NCBI GenBank assembly: GCA_002404375.1
Contig: DHJO01000118.1
Coordinates: 4,280 to 10,561 of the forward strand
DNA: 6,282 nucleotides
Reading direction: 5' to 3'
Origin: Gemmatimonadales bacterium UBA4718
Lineage (GTDB): Bacteria > Gemmatimonadota > Gemmatimonadetes > Gemmatimonadales > Gemmatimonadaceae
Part shown: piece by piece, positions 1-5,741 of the stretch
How the letters are laid out: each line of letters opens with the position of its first letter
How positions within the stretch are numbered: the first letter of the stretch is position 1
Position numbers and translations under genes: made by a program
Notes under the pieces: generated by a model
Seen by the model: the letters and a program-made list of their open reading frames with translations, nothing else
Told to the model about the DNA's origin: nothing
The model's database searches: none

Positions 1-474
1 TGGCTCCCTGAGGCTCGAAACCCTTATTCGCTGCTCATTCAGGAAAGCACCGCCACCCTTCACGGCGGTGAATTCGTCACCGCGCGGAACGTTGAGAACC
101 ACACTGGCGCACACGACTCCGTCGCGGGCGATTGCGATCGACACCGCGTACTCGGCATAGCCGTGCAGAAAGTTCGTCGTGCCGTCCAGAGGGTCAGCAA
201 TGACGACGATGCCCTTTGAGGAGGCCGCGCTCGGAGATAACTCCTCGCCGAGAACGATCGCGTCTGGAGAGCGGCGCTTGACGATCTCCACGATTCGCTG
301 CTCGGATGCCTTGTCGACCTCGCTGACGAAATCGGACCTGCTTTTCGTCTCCCACACGAGCTTCTCGCGCTGCGCGGTAGCGTCGCGAATCACCACAGCC
401 CCCGCGCGAGCCGCTTCGAGCGCGACGTCGAGAAGCTCTAAATTGTCTCGATCAGTTCCGGAAATTGCTTGCAA
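1..474 (-). CDS. Inositol monophosphatase family protein (SuhB-like), 3' end cut off by the window edge
   Basis: The minus strand reads without a stop from 474 to 1 (158 codons), and the family is usually about 260 residues, so roughly the last 100 lie outside. With numbering from the TTG at 474-472, the Mg-binding hallmark IADPLDGTTNFLHG spans residues 92-105 (D94 and D97 as metal ligands). The upstream acidic pair is E77-E78 in LGEEL, and the N-terminal KSRSDFVSEVD segment covers 44-54. The family hydrolyses phosphate monoesters such as myo-inositol-1-phosphate using Mg2+. In bacteria SuhB also acts in rRNA transcription and processing, so the true substrate cannot be read from sequence. 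The start is uncertain. There is no in-frame ATG or GTG near the N-terminus. TTG at 474 directly abuts a GAGAGGAG Shine-Dalgarno (SD)-like stretch (482-475), whereas an ATT codon at 465 lies 9 nt from it. The gene diverges from trpS across about 30 bp. Confidence 0.93.
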   Translation of the reverse strand, partial: MQAISGTDRDNLELLDVALEAARAGAVVIRDATAQREKLVWETKSRSDFVSEVDKASEQRIVEIVKRRSPDAIVLGEELSPSAASSKGIVVIADPLDGTTNFLHGYAEYAVSIAIARDGVVCASVVLNVPRGDEFTAVKGGGAFLNEQRIRVSSLREP

Positions 475-496
475 CTCCTCTCTCGCGCTCTTTAAT
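469..496 (+). promoter_or_regulatory. Predicted sigma-70-type promoter of trpS, giving a leaderless or near-leaderless mRNA
   Basis: A -35 match TTGCAA (469-474, 4 of 6 to TTGACA) and a -10 match TTTAAT (491-496, 5 of 6 to TATAAT) are separated by 16 bp. Initiation about 7 nt after the -10 box would fall at 503-505, on or next to the trpS ATG at 505. No Shine-Dalgarno sequence precedes that ATG, which agrees with leaderless translation. The box lies at the very 5' end of the divergent phosphatase gene. This is a consensus match by eye. Confidence 0.5.
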
Positions 497-504
497 TTCG
501 CGCA

Positions 505-1527
505 ATGTCCCGCATCTTCAGCGGCATTCAGCCCTCGGGCTCACTGCACATCGGAAACTACCTCGGAGCAGTGAAGAACTGGGCTGATCTGCAGCACAAA
601 TACGAGTCGTTCTTTTGCATCGTCGACTATCACGCCATCACGGTGCCCTACGAGCCGGCAGATCTGCGCGCCCGCACGCTGGACATGGCACTTTCACTGC
701 TTGCTGCGGGATTGGATCCGACGAAGTGTACGGTGTTCGTGCAATCGATGGTCCCGGAACATACCGAGCTGGCCTGGATATTCAACACTCTGACGCCGCT
801 GGGTGAGCTCGAGCGCCAGACCCAGTTCAAGGACAAAGCAAGCCGCGAGGAGAGCGTCACCGCGGGATTGCTCAACTATCCGGTGCTGCAGGCAGCGGAC
901 ATTCTGCTGTACCGCGCCGAGCTGGTGCCGGTCGGCGAAGATCAGGTTCAGCACCTGGAGCTGTCGCGCGAGATCGCGCGCAAGTGGAACGCGAGGTTCG
1001 ACGCTCGCGCCGCAGCCAAAAAAACGCTGCGATCGGGCGAGATCGAAACGCCGGGTTTCTTCCCCGAGCCCAAGGCGTTGTTGACGCCGGCGAAGCGCAT
1101 CATGGGGCTCGATGGCCAGGCGAAAATGTCCAAGTCGCTCGGCAACACCATCGACCTGCTCGAGCCCCCGGAGGCGGTCTGGGAAAAGCTTCGGCCCGCG
1201 GTCACCGATCCAAAGCGCGTGCGTCGCTCGGATCCGGGGACGCCCGAGGTGTGCAACATCTATCACCTGCACAAGGCCTTCAGTCCGCCCGAGACCGTCG
1301 AGCACGTGGCGGTGCAGTGTCGCACGGCGGGTTGGGGCTGCCTCGACTGCAAAAAAGTTCTCCACGAGTCGATGGAGAAAGAGCTTGCGCCCATCCGTGC
1401 CAGAGCGAAACGGCTGGCGGCCGACCCGAAGAAGATTATCAGCACCCTGGCCGCCGGCGCCGAGCATGCCAGAACTGTTGCACGAGCGACAATGGGCGAA
1501 GTGAAGAAGAAGATGGGGCTTCTCTAG
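505..1527 (+). CDS. trpS: Tryptophanyl-tRNA synthetase with a probable [4Fe-4S] cysteine motif
   Basis: This class I aminoacyl-tRNA synthetase activates tryptophan with ATP and charges tRNA-Trp in the cytoplasm. The 340 residues match the usual bacterial length of about 330-340. The ATP-binding HIGH-type motif appears as SGSLHIGNYLG (11-21). The GEDQVQHLELSREIARKWN block is at 144-162, and the KMSKS loop is intact at 207-211. Four cysteines, C250, C272, C279 and C282, are spaced C-x21-C-x6-C-x2-C, almost identical to the C-x22-C-x6-C-x2-C set that holds a [4Fe-4S] cluster in Thermotoga maritima TrpS; most bacterial TrpS proteins lack these cysteines. The ATG at 505 puts the canonical N-terminus (RIFSGIQPSG) in place. 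It has no Shine-Dalgarno but sits at the predicted transcription start. The next gene follows after 12 bp. Confidence 0.98.
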   Translation: MSRIFSGIQPSGSLHIGNYLGAVKNWADLQHKYESFFCIVDYHAITVPYEPADLRARTLDMALSLLAAGLDPTKCTVFVQSMVPEHTELAWIFNTLTPLGELERQTQFKDKASREESVTAGLLNYPVLQAADILLYRAELVPVGEDQVQHLELSREIARKWNARFDARAAAKKTLRSGEIETPGFFPEPKALLTPAKRIMGLDGQAKMSKSLGNTIDLLEPPEAVWEKLRPAVTDPKRVRRSDPGTPEVCNIYHLHKAFSPPETVEHVAVQCRTAGWGCLDCKKVLHESMEKELAPIRARAKRLAADPKKIISTLAAGAEHARTVARATMGEVKKKMGLL

Positions 1528-1539
1528 ATCACAACCTCA

Positions 1540-2643
1540 ATGGCCAGCCAGGAGCTCGTTCATCGCGCGAAGGATCTCGTGGAACGACTCGCACGGACGC
1601 CAAGGTTCGCGGGAAGTCAGGAGGAAACAGAGGCAAGAGCGCTGTGCAGAGGAGAGCTGGAGCGCGCGGGCCTCGAGTGCGTCGAGCGGCGTTTCGAGTA
1701 CTCACAGTGGCCAGGCAAGTGGGGCGTGCCGGTCGCGGCCGCGGTCCAGACTGCGACGATCTTCATCGTCGCGCGGATCGCAATGCATCAAGGCCCGCTT
1801 GTCGCGCTGGTAGCAGGAGCGGCTTTGTACGTCGCTCTGCTCTTCGCGTCGGCCGATGCGAAGCGCCGCTGGATTACCGCCTTGCCATTTCAACGGGCCA
1901 GCTCGGTGAATCTCGAAGCGGGACGCGGCAGTCCTTCAGTGTGGCTCGTCGCTCATCTCGACTCCAAGTCCCAGACGGTGCCGATGCTGGCGAGAATCGC
2001 GAGCTCGATTGGACTGGCAGCTGTGATCCTGGTCGCGACTACCGTACTTCTCCTCTCGCTCCGCGGCGACCGCGACGCGAGCGCAACGTGGCGCGCCATT
2101 GAGGTCTCCGCGCTGATTGTGGCGTTGCCCTCGATTCTGTGCTGGGTGCGCAATCAATCCTCCGGAGCAGTAGACAATGCGAGCGGAGTCGCGGCGGTAC
2201 TGCTGGCGGCACAATCTCTATCGGCTGTACGCGACCTTGGTGTGCTGATCACGAGCGGCGAAGAGCTTGGGCTCGCCGGTGCCCGGGTATGGGCGGCAAA
2301 GGCACGGCCCGGGATTGTGGCACTCAACTGCGATACCGTGGATGACGGGGGTGGCTGGCGCTTGATGTACACGGGCGCGATTCCCTCTCGAATCAGGGTC
2401 GCGCTTGATGCGATTTCGTCATCCACCGTACCAAAGCCTGCGATCGGGCGAATGATTCCGGGAATCCTGGCGGATAGCATGGCGTTCGCCGATAGAGGTA
2501 ATGAATCGGTCACGGTGAGCCGAGGAACGCTATCCACACTCGCGCGCATCCATACACGGCGCGATAATTCCAATGCATTTACGGGCAGCGGTGTTGCCGA
2601 CGCGAGCGTACTCCTCGCGGCTCTAACCAGGGAACTGGCCTGA
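1540..2643 (+). CDS. M28-type zinc peptidase with four predicted membrane segments
   Basis: This 367-residue protein carries every metal and catalytic position expected of the M28 (aminopeptidase Y/S-like) family: H139-x-D141 in VAHLDS, D212 in VDNASGVAA, E241-E242 in SGEELGLAGA, D265 in LNCDTV and H338 in ARIHTRRDN. A soluble N-terminal part (1-60) precedes a hydrophobic pair (about 63-82 and 86-104). Two further hydrophobic stretches (about 152-174 and 187-204) lie between D141 and D212, where ordinary M28 enzymes have a short loop. It is therefore likely a membrane-anchored di-zinc metallopeptidase acting on peptide N-termini. The substrate is unknown. There is no signal peptide at the extreme N-terminus. 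The gene starts 12 bp after trpS with no clear Shine-Dalgarno, and its stop overlaps the next start by one base (TGATG), so co-transcription is likely. Family assignment is firm; function is inferred. Confidence 0.88.
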   Translation: MASQELVHRAKDLVERLARTPRFAGSQEETEARALCRGELERAGLECVERRFEYSQWPGKWGVPVAAAVQTATIFIVARIAMHQGPLVALVAGAALYVALLFASADAKRRWITALPFQRASSVNLEAGRGSPSVWLVAHLDSKSQTVPMLARIASSIGLAAVILVATTVLLLSLRGDRDASATWRAIEVSALIVALPSILCWVRNQSSGAVDNASGVAAVLLAAQSLSAVRDLGVLITSGEELGLAGARVWAAKARPGIVALNCDTVDDGGGWRLMYTGAIPSRIRVALDAISSSTVPKPAIGRMIPGILADSMAFADRGNESVTVSRGTLSTLARIHTRRDNSNAFTGSGVADASVLLAALTRELA

Positions 2644-3134
2644 TGACGCTACTGATTCTGGCGGGGGTAATCATCCTGTCGCTTATCCTGATCGTCCTGG
2701 GACTGCCGGGACTCTGGATAATGGTGGCGTCGGCGGTCGTCTATAATATGATTGTGCCCGGCGATCCAATCGGGTGGGTTTCATTGATCGCCGTCGCCGT
2801 ACTCGCTCTGGTAGCCGAGCTACTCGAGTTTACTATGACCGGGCGATACGCGCGAAAGTACGGTGGGTCCCGACGAGCCGGCTGGGGAGCGATTCTTGGC
2901 GGGATTCTTGGTGCGATGGTGGGGTTTCCCGTTCCCATAGTCGGGCCGGTCATCGGGGCTTTTGTTGGGTCGTTTGTTGGCGCGCTCGTCGCCGAGCTCA
3001 CGGGTGGAGCGTCAGCAGGTGATGCTACGCGGGTCGCCAAAGGAGCGCTGATCGGACGGGTCGTCTCAACCATGCTCAAGATCGGAATCGGATTCACCAT
3101 CGGCATTTGGATTTTCATTGCGGCAGCGAAGTAA
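2643..3134 (+). CDS. DUF456 family integral membrane protein
   Basis: This small hydrophobic protein has 163 residues. Predicted membrane segments are about 3-37 (possibly a hairpin, with LGLPGLW in the middle), 44-63, a long glycine-rich stretch at 79-117 and a final helix at 139-160. The middle signature matches DUF456 (PF04306): an acidic AELLEF segment, then a basic GRYARKYGGSRRAGWG loop (67-82), then repeated small-residue GxxxG-type motifs with FPVPIVGPVIGAFVG. The C-terminal ATRVAKGALIGRVVSTMLK segment is also family-like. The function of DUF456 proteins is not established. The ATG overlaps the preceding stop by one base and has a Shine-Dalgarno match (AGGGA, 2629-2633) 9 nt upstream. 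The first gas-vesicle gene follows after 21 bp. I have no evidence that this protein belongs to the gas-vesicle machinery; its position may be incidental. Confidence 0.87.
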   Translation: MTLLILAGVIILSLILIVLGLPGLWIMVASAVVYNMIVPGDPIGWVSLIAVAVLALVAELLEFTMTGRYARKYGGSRRAGWGAILGGILGAMVGFPVPIVGPVIGAFVGSFVGALVAELTGGASAGDATRVAKGALIGRVVSTMLKIGIGFTIGIWIFIAAAK

Positions 3135-3155
3135 CTCATTGATCCTCGAATCAAC

Positions 3156-3965
3156 ATGACTGCAGGCGAAAGCGCAGCGGAAACGTCCGAGCCGGCTCCG
3201 CCCGACGACACGGGCGAGGGCAAGTACGTCTACTGCATCATCCGTCTCGAGCGTTCGCGCGAATTCGGCGAGATCGGGATTGGTGGTGGGGCCCGTGTGT
3301 ATACGGTCACCCACAGCGATCTCGCGGCGGTCGTCAGCGATACGCCGATCGTGATTTACGATCCGACGCGAGAGAACGTGCTCGCCCACGAGTTCGTGAA
3401 CGAGACGGTCATGCGCGAGTTCACGCTCATTCCGATGTCGTTCGGCACCGTCTTTCGCTCGGAGAAGGACGTGCTCGCGCTTCTCAAGTCGACTTACCAG
3501 GCATTTACCGACGTGCTCGAGAAGATGCAGGACAAGATCGAATTCGGCGTCAAGATCCTCTGGGATCGCGACAAGGTTGTCGCGGCGATCGAGCGCGATA
3601 ACGACGAGATCCGCCGCCTGAAGGACGAGATCACCCGAAACGCGGCGTCCTCGACCTACTTCGCGCGGATGCAGCTCGGCCGCCTGGTCGAGGCCGCGAT
3701 GGAGGAGGCAAGCAACAGGTACGTCGCCGACGTGCACGAGCAGCTCAAGGACGTGTCGGTCGCCAGCCGGAGCAACAAGGTCATCGGCGACCGCATGATC
3801 CTCAACGCCGCGTTTCTCGTCGATCGTAAGGCCGAGAAGCCGTTCGACGAGAAGGTGAAGGAGATCAGTCGCCAATACGAGGATCTTCTTACGTTTAAGT
3901 ATTCGGGCCCATGGCCCCCCTACAACTTCGTGACCATCAAGCTCAAGCTGGAGAAGGCGACCTGA
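3156..3965 (+). CDS. gvpF: Gas vesicle protein GvpF/GvpL family, first copy (gvpF position)
   Basis: This is a 269-residue member of the GvpL/GvpF family (PF06386), assembly factors that bind GvpA and accompany gas-vesicle formation. After an acidic, proline-containing leader (1-22), the first domain begins with KYVYCIIRL (23-31) and includes THSDLAAVVSD (52-62) and LIPMSFGTVFRSEKDV (91-106). A charged, probably helical region (about 139-205) connects to the family's closing segment NAAFLVDRK (217-225), then YSGPWPPYNFV (249-259). The GPWPPY motif is the clearest family mark and recurs in the other copy. The F or L name rests on gene order (F-G-L as in Bacillus). The ATG at 3156 has no recognisable Shine-Dalgarno. 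With only 21 bp after the DUF456 gene and no promoter match there, it probably depends on read-through from upstream. Confidence 0.93.
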   Translation: MTAGESAAETSEPAPPDDTGEGKYVYCIIRLERSREFGEIGIGGGARVYTVTHSDLAAVVSDTPIVIYDPTRENVLAHEFVNETVMREFTLIPMSFGTVFRSEKDVLALLKSTYQAFTDVLEKMQDKIEFGVKILWDRDKVVAAIERDNDEIRRLKDEITRNAASSTYFARMQLGRLVEAAMEEASNRYVADVHEQLKDVSVASRSNKVIGDRMILNAAFLVDRKAEKPFDEKVKEISRQYEDLLTFKYSGPWPPYNFVTIKLKLEKAT

Positions 3966-3981
3966 CGCGGGTCTGATCATC

Positions 3982-4284
3982 ATGGGACTTCTCACCAACA
4001 TTCTGCTGGCGCCATTTCTCGGCCCTGTCTGGGGCACGAGGTGGACGCTAGACAAAGTCGACCGCGTCGTGCGCGAAGAGCTGACCGACGACACCTCCAT
4101 CAAAGAGGATTTCATGGCGCTCCAGATGCAGCTGGAGATGGGGGAGATTGACGACGCCGAGTACGTGCGCCGCGAGGCGGCGATCATGCAGCGCTTCCGC
4201 GACGTGCGCGAGTGGCGGGAGAAGTTCGGGATGTCTACCAGCGGTGGGCCTGTTCGCGTCGCGGAAGGCGACGAGACAGAGTAG
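3982..4284 (+). CDS. gvpG: Gas vesicle protein GvpG
   Basis: This 100-residue protein matches the GvpG family (PF05120). It opens with a hydrophobic GLLTNILLAPFLGPVWGTRW (2-21), in which LLxxxLLAPxxGxxW is characteristic. It continues into a charged helical part (23-80) with EELTDDTSIKEDFMALQMQL (32-51), MGEIDDAEYVRREAAIMQRF (53-72) and a likely coiled-coil character, and ends in a short polar tail. GvpG is a small accessory protein needed for vesicle assembly, normally encoded between gvpF and gvpL, as here. It begins 16 bp after the upstream stop and ends 15 bp before the next start. The ATG has no good Shine-Dalgarno, so translation may be coupled to the preceding gene. Its length is typical of the family. 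Confidence 0.93.
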   Translation: MGLLTNILLAPFLGPVWGTRWTLDKVDRVVREELTDDTSIKEDFMALQMQLEMGEIDDAEYVRREAAIMQRFRDVREWREKFGMSTSGGPVRVAEGDETE

Positions 4285-4299
4285 TCGGCGACCGCCCCG

Positions 4300-5100
4300 A
4301 TGAAAAAGCGTCTGTGCTACGTGTATGGGGTGGTCGGGTCGTCGGTCGAGACGGCTACAGCTCCCAAAGGCATCGATGATGGCGCCGTCACCCTCATTCC
4401 GAATGGCGACGTCTCCGCCCTTGCAACTTCCGTCAGCGCCGCGGATTACGCACCTGACAAAGTCGAGGCGCTAACCGCCGACGTAGACTGGGTCAGTCAG
4501 CGAGCTATGGCGCACGACCGCGTCCTGACCTGGGCGTCTGACACGGGTGCGGTGATCCCGTTTCCGATGTGGACGCTCTTTCGCGACGCGAAGGGAGTAA
4601 CGGCCATGCTCTCGAATCGCATGAGTGAGCTTGGGCAGACTTTCAAGCGTATCGCCGATGGCAGGGAATTCATCGTTCGCGTTTATGTGCAGCCGGGCGT
4701 TCTCAAGGATCATCTGGCGGAGCACAACGCCGAGCTGACTGCGCTCGAGGCCGAAGCCGCAAAGGCGTCGCCCGGCCAGAAGTACCTTCTCGAGCGAAAA
4801 ATGGAAAATCTTCGCCGGGACGCAGCCCGCGATGTGACGTCTCGCGTTGCTAATGAGATTCATGATGTGCTGCTCGCCCCGGCAATGGAGACTGTGCGCG
4901 AGCAGCCAGTCAACTCGGGCGCGCCCCGGGAACAGGGGCGCGCAATCCTCAACGCTTCCTTTCTCGTCGCTCCCCCGCGCGTCGTTGAGTTCCAGCGCGC
5001 GCTGACGGGGATGGTGAACAAGTACGAGCCGTCCGGCTTCAAATTCGACTTTACCGGGCCTTGGCCGCCCTATCATTTCGTCGGCGAGACAGGGCGGTGA
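4300..5100 (+). CDS. gvpL: Gas vesicle protein GvpF/GvpL family, second copy (gvpL position)
   Basis: This 266-residue protein is the second GvpL/GvpF family member (PF06386) in the cluster. The opening LCYVYGVVG (5-13) corresponds to KYVYCII of the first copy. It then shows GDVSALATSVSAADY (36-50), AVIPFPMWTLFRDAKGV (84-100) in place of the first copy's LIPMSFGTVF block, a charged helical middle (about 137-195), NASFLVAPPRV (218-228) and the closing FTGPWPPYHFV (251-261). The two copies share family motifs but differ through most of their length, so they are old paralogs. Such proteins are thought to bind GvpA and assist early vesicle assembly. No Shine-Dalgarno precedes the ATG. The last four bases (GTGA, 5097-5100) also contain the start of the next gene, implying translational coupling. 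Confidence 0.93.
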   Translation: MKKRLCYVYGVVGSSVETATAPKGIDDGAVTLIPNGDVSALATSVSAADYAPDKVEALTADVDWVSQRAMAHDRVLTWASDTGAVIPFPMWTLFRDAKGVTAMLSNRMSELGQTFKRIADGREFIVRVYVQPGVLKDHLAEHNAELTALEAEAAKASPGQKYLLERKMENLRRDAARDVTSRVANEIHDVLLAPAMETVREQPVNSGAPREQGRAILNASFLVAPPRVVEFQRALTGMVNKYEPSGFKFDFTGPWPPYHFVGETGR

Positions 5101-5708
5101 GCGTCGACAACATATTCGGGGACGAGCGACTCGAGCTTGCAGATCTTCTCAGTCACGTTCTCGATAAGGGCGTTGTTCTCAAAGGTGAAGTCATGCTCGC
5201 GGTCGCGGACATCGACCTCGTGCGGCTCGACCTCGGACTACTCTTGACGGCCGTCGAAACCGTGCTGGGCCGCGGTGGCGGCTTAGCGGGACCGGAGAGG
5301 GCCGGGCTGCTCGGCGCGGCGGGTCCGCGTGAGCGAGCCGTGATCGCGCCATCAGGATCGACGATGCAAAGTCAGGTTGTCCAGACGCTGGACGCTCCTA
5401 AAGATGCGGCTATCACGCCGCTGGAAACCGTTGCTGACGGCCTTCCGCCGCGTCTTAATACAGACCCCGACAAGGTAGAGAACGGGCTCGCCAAGCTCGT
5501 CTTGACGTTGATTGAGGTATTGCGTAAGGTCCTAGAGCACCAGGCAGTCCGGCGAATGGAAGGAGGGCATCTGAGCGACGAAGAGGTGGAGCGTCTCGGT
5601 ATTGCGTTACTCCGCCTCAACGACCGGATGCAGGACATGAAGGGGACTTTCGGGCTGACCGACGAAGATCTCCAGATAGACCTGGGCCCCCTAGGAAGAT
5701 TACGCTAA
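5097..5708 (+). CDS. GvpS-GvpK fusion: GvpA-like domain joined to a GvpK domain
   Basis: This is one uninterrupted 203-residue frame with two gas-vesicle domains. Residues 11-57 are GvpA/J/S-like: LADLLSHVLDKGVVLKGE (14-31), then VADIDLVRLDLGLLLTAVET (36-55), closest to GvpS/GvpJ in my recollection. Residues 58-115 form a Gly/Ala/Pro/Ser-rich linker. Residues 116-203 are a full GvpK (PF05121): NTDPDKVENGLAKLVLTLIE (121-140), LEHQAVRRMEGG (146-157), LSDEEVERLGIALLRLNDRM (159-178) and the ending DEDLQIDLGPLG (189-200). GvpS is a minor GvpA-like component and GvpK an assembly protein; they are normally separate neighbouring genes. The GTG at 5097 overlaps the gvpL stop in GTGA. An upstream TTG in the same frame (5061) is less likely because it adds a non-conserved Arg-rich leader. 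An in-frame ATG at 5364 could also give free GvpK. Confidence 0.9.
   Translation: MSVDNIFGDERLELADLLSHVLDKGVVLKGEVMLAVADIDLVRLDLGLLLTAVETVLGRGGGLAGPERAGLLGAAGPRERAVIAPSGSTMQSQVVQTLDAPKDAAITPLETVADGLPPRLNTDPDKVENGLAKLVLTLIEVLRKVLEHQAVRRMEGGHLSDEEVERLGIALLRLNDRMQDMKGTFGLTDEDLQIDLGPLGRLR
5142..5176 (+). repeat. GvpA-family core module, copy in the GvpS domain
   Basis: This 35-bp stretch encodes DLLSHVLDKGVV. It matches the gvpA copy at 6064-6098 at 28 of 35 positions by eye. It reflects descent of the paralogs from a common GvpA-like gene. Confidence 0.6.
5354..5366 (+). promoter_or_regulatory. Possible internal ribosome binding site and ATG for a free GvpK
   Basis: AGGA at 5354-5357 lies 6 nt before an in-frame ATG (5364-5366), codon 90 of the GvpS-GvpK fusion, inside the linker. 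Initiation here would give a 114-residue protein holding the whole GvpK domain, about the normal size of stand-alone GvpK. It may be a remnant of a former separate gvpK start or a working second start; the match is modest. Confidence 0.35.
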
Positions 5709-5726
5709 CACGGCGACGAGCCGAAC

Positions 5727-5741
5727 GGAGACGACTGCTTG
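5727..5741 (+). promoter_or_regulatory. Shine-Dalgarno and TTG start of gvpJ
   Basis: GGAG (5727-5730) lies 8 nt before the TTG at 5739-5741, which fixes this rare start codon. No ATG or GTG in the same frame lies between here and the conserved domain, which begins about 11 codons in. Confidence 0.7.

Noticed and set aside
179..574. 131-codon plus-strand open frame at the left side
   Set aside because: It is antisense to the inositol monophosphatase gene, overlaps the trpS start, and is Ser/Ala/Thr-rich with no domain.
694..1467. Long minus-strand open frame (257 codons) opposite trpS
   Set aside because: It lies wholly inside the well-supported trpS gene. Its translation is Arg/Leu-rich with no recognisable domain, a typical shadow in GC-rich DNA.
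984..2102. 372-codon plus-strand open frame across the trpS-M28 junction
   Set aside because: It overlaps two genes with clear catalytic motifs in another frame, and its product is Arg/Gly-rich and low in complexity with no domain.
3118..3155. Possible promoter before gvpF (TTGCGG and TCGAAT)
   Set aside because: The spacing is 22 bp and both hexamers are weak, so it does not stand out from chance.
3066..4187. 373-codon minus-strand open frame opposite gvpF and gvpG
   Set aside because: It is antisense to two genes with clear Gvp family motifs. The composition (His/Arg/Leu/Asp-rich) is that expected from the reverse frame of Glu/Lys/Asp-rich helices.
5097..5708. Fusion explained as a sequencing frameshift joining gvpS and gvpK
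   Set aside because: Both domains are in the same frame with a continuous linker and no stop. A joined frame by error would require loss of a stop and keep the frame, which is possible but not indicated by anything in the sequence.
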